A stretch of 64,000 nt of DNA from Gammaproteobacteria bacterium (GTDB lineage Bacteria; Pseudomonadota; Gammaproteobacteria; GRL18), in NCBI GenBank assembly GCA_016744995.1, contig JADGDG010000019.1, positions 1 through 64,000 of the forward strand. Reading direction: 5' to 3'. Below are positions 62,753 to 64,000 of this stretch, one piece after another. The notes beneath the pieces are model-generated. The model did not search any database. It was not told the origin of the DNA and saw nothing but the letters and a program-made list of their open reading frames with translations. The stretch's first letter is position 1. Every line of letters starts with the position of its first letter. Position numbers and translations under genes: made by a program.

Positions 62753-63020
62753 ATTATCCAACGATGCCAGCAAGACCATTGGTAAAATTTATGAATATTC
62801 AATTTTAAATTTTGGTGAAAAAAAGGCTGATGAGTATTATACATCGCTTCATGAAGCGTTTGAGCTGCTGGCAGAGCAGCCCAAATTAGGCCGCAAATTT
62901 TATAAATACCACCGTCATGAACATGGTGAACATGTTTTCTTTTATAAAATCACAGACTATGGAATTATAATTATCCATATATTGCACCAAAAAGAGGATA
63001 TTCTCTCAAAAATTTACTAA
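62739..63020 (+). CDS. parE: ParE-type toxin
   Basis: 93 residues of the RelE/ParE fold: Y-K-L-S-N-D-A-S-K-T-I-G-K-I-Y-E-Y-S, then L-A-E-Q-P-K-L-G-R-K-F and the closing V-F-F-Y-K-I-T-D-Y-G-I-I-I-I-H-I-L-H. ParE toxins poison gyrase. Full length. Confidence 0.94.
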   Translation: MASYKLSNDASKTIGKIYEYSILNFGEKKADEYYTSLHEAFELLAEQPKLGRKFYKYHRHEHGEHVFFYKITDYGIIIIHILHQKEDILSKIY

Positions 63021-63067
63021 ACACTGTGGTTTTATAAAAACTAAAATCATATAATTTTCAGTTGCTC

Positions 63068-63190
63068 TAATAAACAGAAGATAGAATGTATTGCTGGTGA
63101 AAGTTATAATAAACTTCGGATAATTCACAGTATCCAAGACGGCTCCTTGGTCGTATCCACTGGTGAAAGTGTGTTTGAGATTGAGCGATG
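63068..63190 (-). pseudogene. Possible C-terminal relic of an IS transposase
   Basis: One minus-strand frame reads H-F-H-Q-W-I-R-P-R-S-R-L-G-Y-C and then runs to a stop. The R-P-x-S-x-L-G-Y phrase is the usual end of IS3-type transposases. Only about 40 codons remain. The match is short and uncertain. Confidence 0.3.
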
Positions 63191-63243
63191 AAACGCTCAC
63201 AGTTTAGCGGTGCACAAATTTACCTCCTCGGGCAGCCATCTAA

Positions 63244-64000
63244 TCACAATTTTTTATTATTAAAATATGCCTGCCCTTTATTGCTATCATAGTTAATTGG
63301 TGATTGATCACCATTCGCTGTATGCAGCCTGTCCAGATTGTAATATCTCATGTAAGCTGCGACATCTTTTCTCATATGTTCACGGGTTGGCTGAGCAATT
63401 TTAAATATCTAATCATGTTTGAGACTTCCAAAAAAGCGTTCAACCACGGCATTATCCCAACAAGCTCCAACATCACCCATGCTTGCTCGTATCCCACAAT
63501 CACTCAGTAGTTTTCTATAACGCTTACTGGTGTATTGAGAACCCCGGTCACTATGAAAAACAAGCCCAAAAGGCGGCTGTCTTATGTTATAAGCCATGAT
63601 CATTGCTTTGCATATCAGGTCTGTTGTCATTCGCTTACTAATGTACCAGCCAACAATACGGCGTGAGTACAAATCCATTACGATCGCTAAATACATCCAA
63701 CCTTCAGCGGTCTTCAGATACGTAATATCTCCGGCCCACACCTGATTAGGTGCAACAGGGTTAAAGTTCTGATTGAGTAAATTATCCGCCACGTCATCCT
63801 TATGATTTCTTTGGGTGGTCACTTTGTACGCAATGCGTTGAGTGACTTTTAACTTCAGCTTTTTCATCAATTTGCGTACTTTATAACGACTGGTTTGAAA
63901 ACCTTCTTTGCGTAATTTTTTCATCATTTCACGGCTACCCAGGCTACTACGACTTTGCCTAAAGAGCGCTTTCATACGATGATGCAAGTGCAGAGTTTCA
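63244..64000 (-). pseudogene. IS3-family transposase (orfB), interrupted and cut by the window edge
   Basis: DDE integrase of IS3 type. Visible parts: an HTH_21-like start (S-R-E-M-M-K-K-L-R-K-E-G-F), W-A-G-D-I-T-Y-L (first D), V-F-H-S-D-R-G-S-Q-Y-T-S (second D), and W-D-N-A-V-V-E-R-F-F-G-S-L-K (E). After L-K-H-D comes TAG at the place where Trp is expected, and the same frame goes on (I-F-K-I-A-Q-P-T-R-E, Y-N-L-D-R-L-H-T-A-N-G-D) to a TGA at 63244-63246. The 5' part and orfA lie beyond 64000. The stop makes the copy inactive. The sequence just past the TGA, with CTGCCCGAGGAGG, may belong to the right end of the element. Confidence 0.85.

Noticed and set aside
1..64000. CRISPR arrays, rRNA genes and phage structural genes
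   Set aside because: No regularly spaced repeats, rRNA-like sequence or phage head/tail proteins were found.

Overview
The window reads as chromosomal DNA of an AT-rich gammaproteobacterium. The Hyb-type hydrogenase operon, the HoxBC/HoxJ/HoxA hydrogen-sensing set, the sigma-54 promoters and the PilJ-type chemoreceptor all fit that group. Nothing here fixes the genus. No rRNA, complete tRNA, CRISPR array, phage structural gene or replication origin was seen.

Layout. (1) 0-12.8 kb holds mixed accessory genes: the tail of a TetR-like regulator, a WD40 relic, a methyl-accepting chemotaxis protein, and a minus-strand operon of a TonB-dependent receptor, a YfiR-like periplasmic protein and a CHASE8-like/GGDEF/EAL protein. 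Then come a MarR regulator with an FMN-binding protein and a GST, a large secreted beta-propeller/phytase-esterase-like protein, and a second MarR regulator with a fused tautomerase. (2) 12.9-27.5 kb is one long minus-strand operon (hupK-hypABCDE-hypX-hoxA-hoxJ-hoxB-hoxC-hypF). It encodes NiFe-cofactor assembly plus a regulatory, H2-sensing hydrogenase and its two-component system. (3) 28.3-35.5 kb is the structural operon hybO-A-B-C-D, a second HypC-family chaperone, hybE and a nickel permease. Both hydrogenase operons are preceded by near-perfect sigma-54 -24/-12 promoters. This closes a circuit: H2 is sensed by HoxBC, passed to HoxJ and HoxA, and HoxA with RNA polymerase-sigma54 drives both operons. 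(4) 35.7-37.7 kb has gene relics (inorganic pyrophosphatase, an AAA ATPase) and a Fic protein. (5) 37.9-64 kb is a mosaic of islands. Four same-orientation fragments of a tRNA-Leu(UAA) 3' half (37.92, 52.30, 54.23 and 61.42 kb) divide it into blocks. The first block carries a LigE-type DNA ligase, pgi, hipBA and an hmuRSTUV-like heme-acquisition locus with a Fur-family regulator. The second holds one AbiEi-like/Fic fusion gene. The third holds vapBC, a 2OG-Fe(II) oxygenase, a TOTE-type primase-helicase and a PIN/UPF0175 pair. After the last fragment come brnTA, parDE and a broken IS3-family transposase at the window edge.

The most notable points are the following. The tRNA-fragment-bounded blocks carry a ligase whose C-terminus was replaced by a VapC tail. 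The CobN/HmuS-like gene is cut by a single in-frame TAA. The hydrogenase small subunit lacks one of the four expected proximal-cluster cysteines (Pro instead). The TonB receptor/YfiR-like/cyclic-di-GMP operon and the oxygenase/primase-helicase pair are candidate little-described systems.
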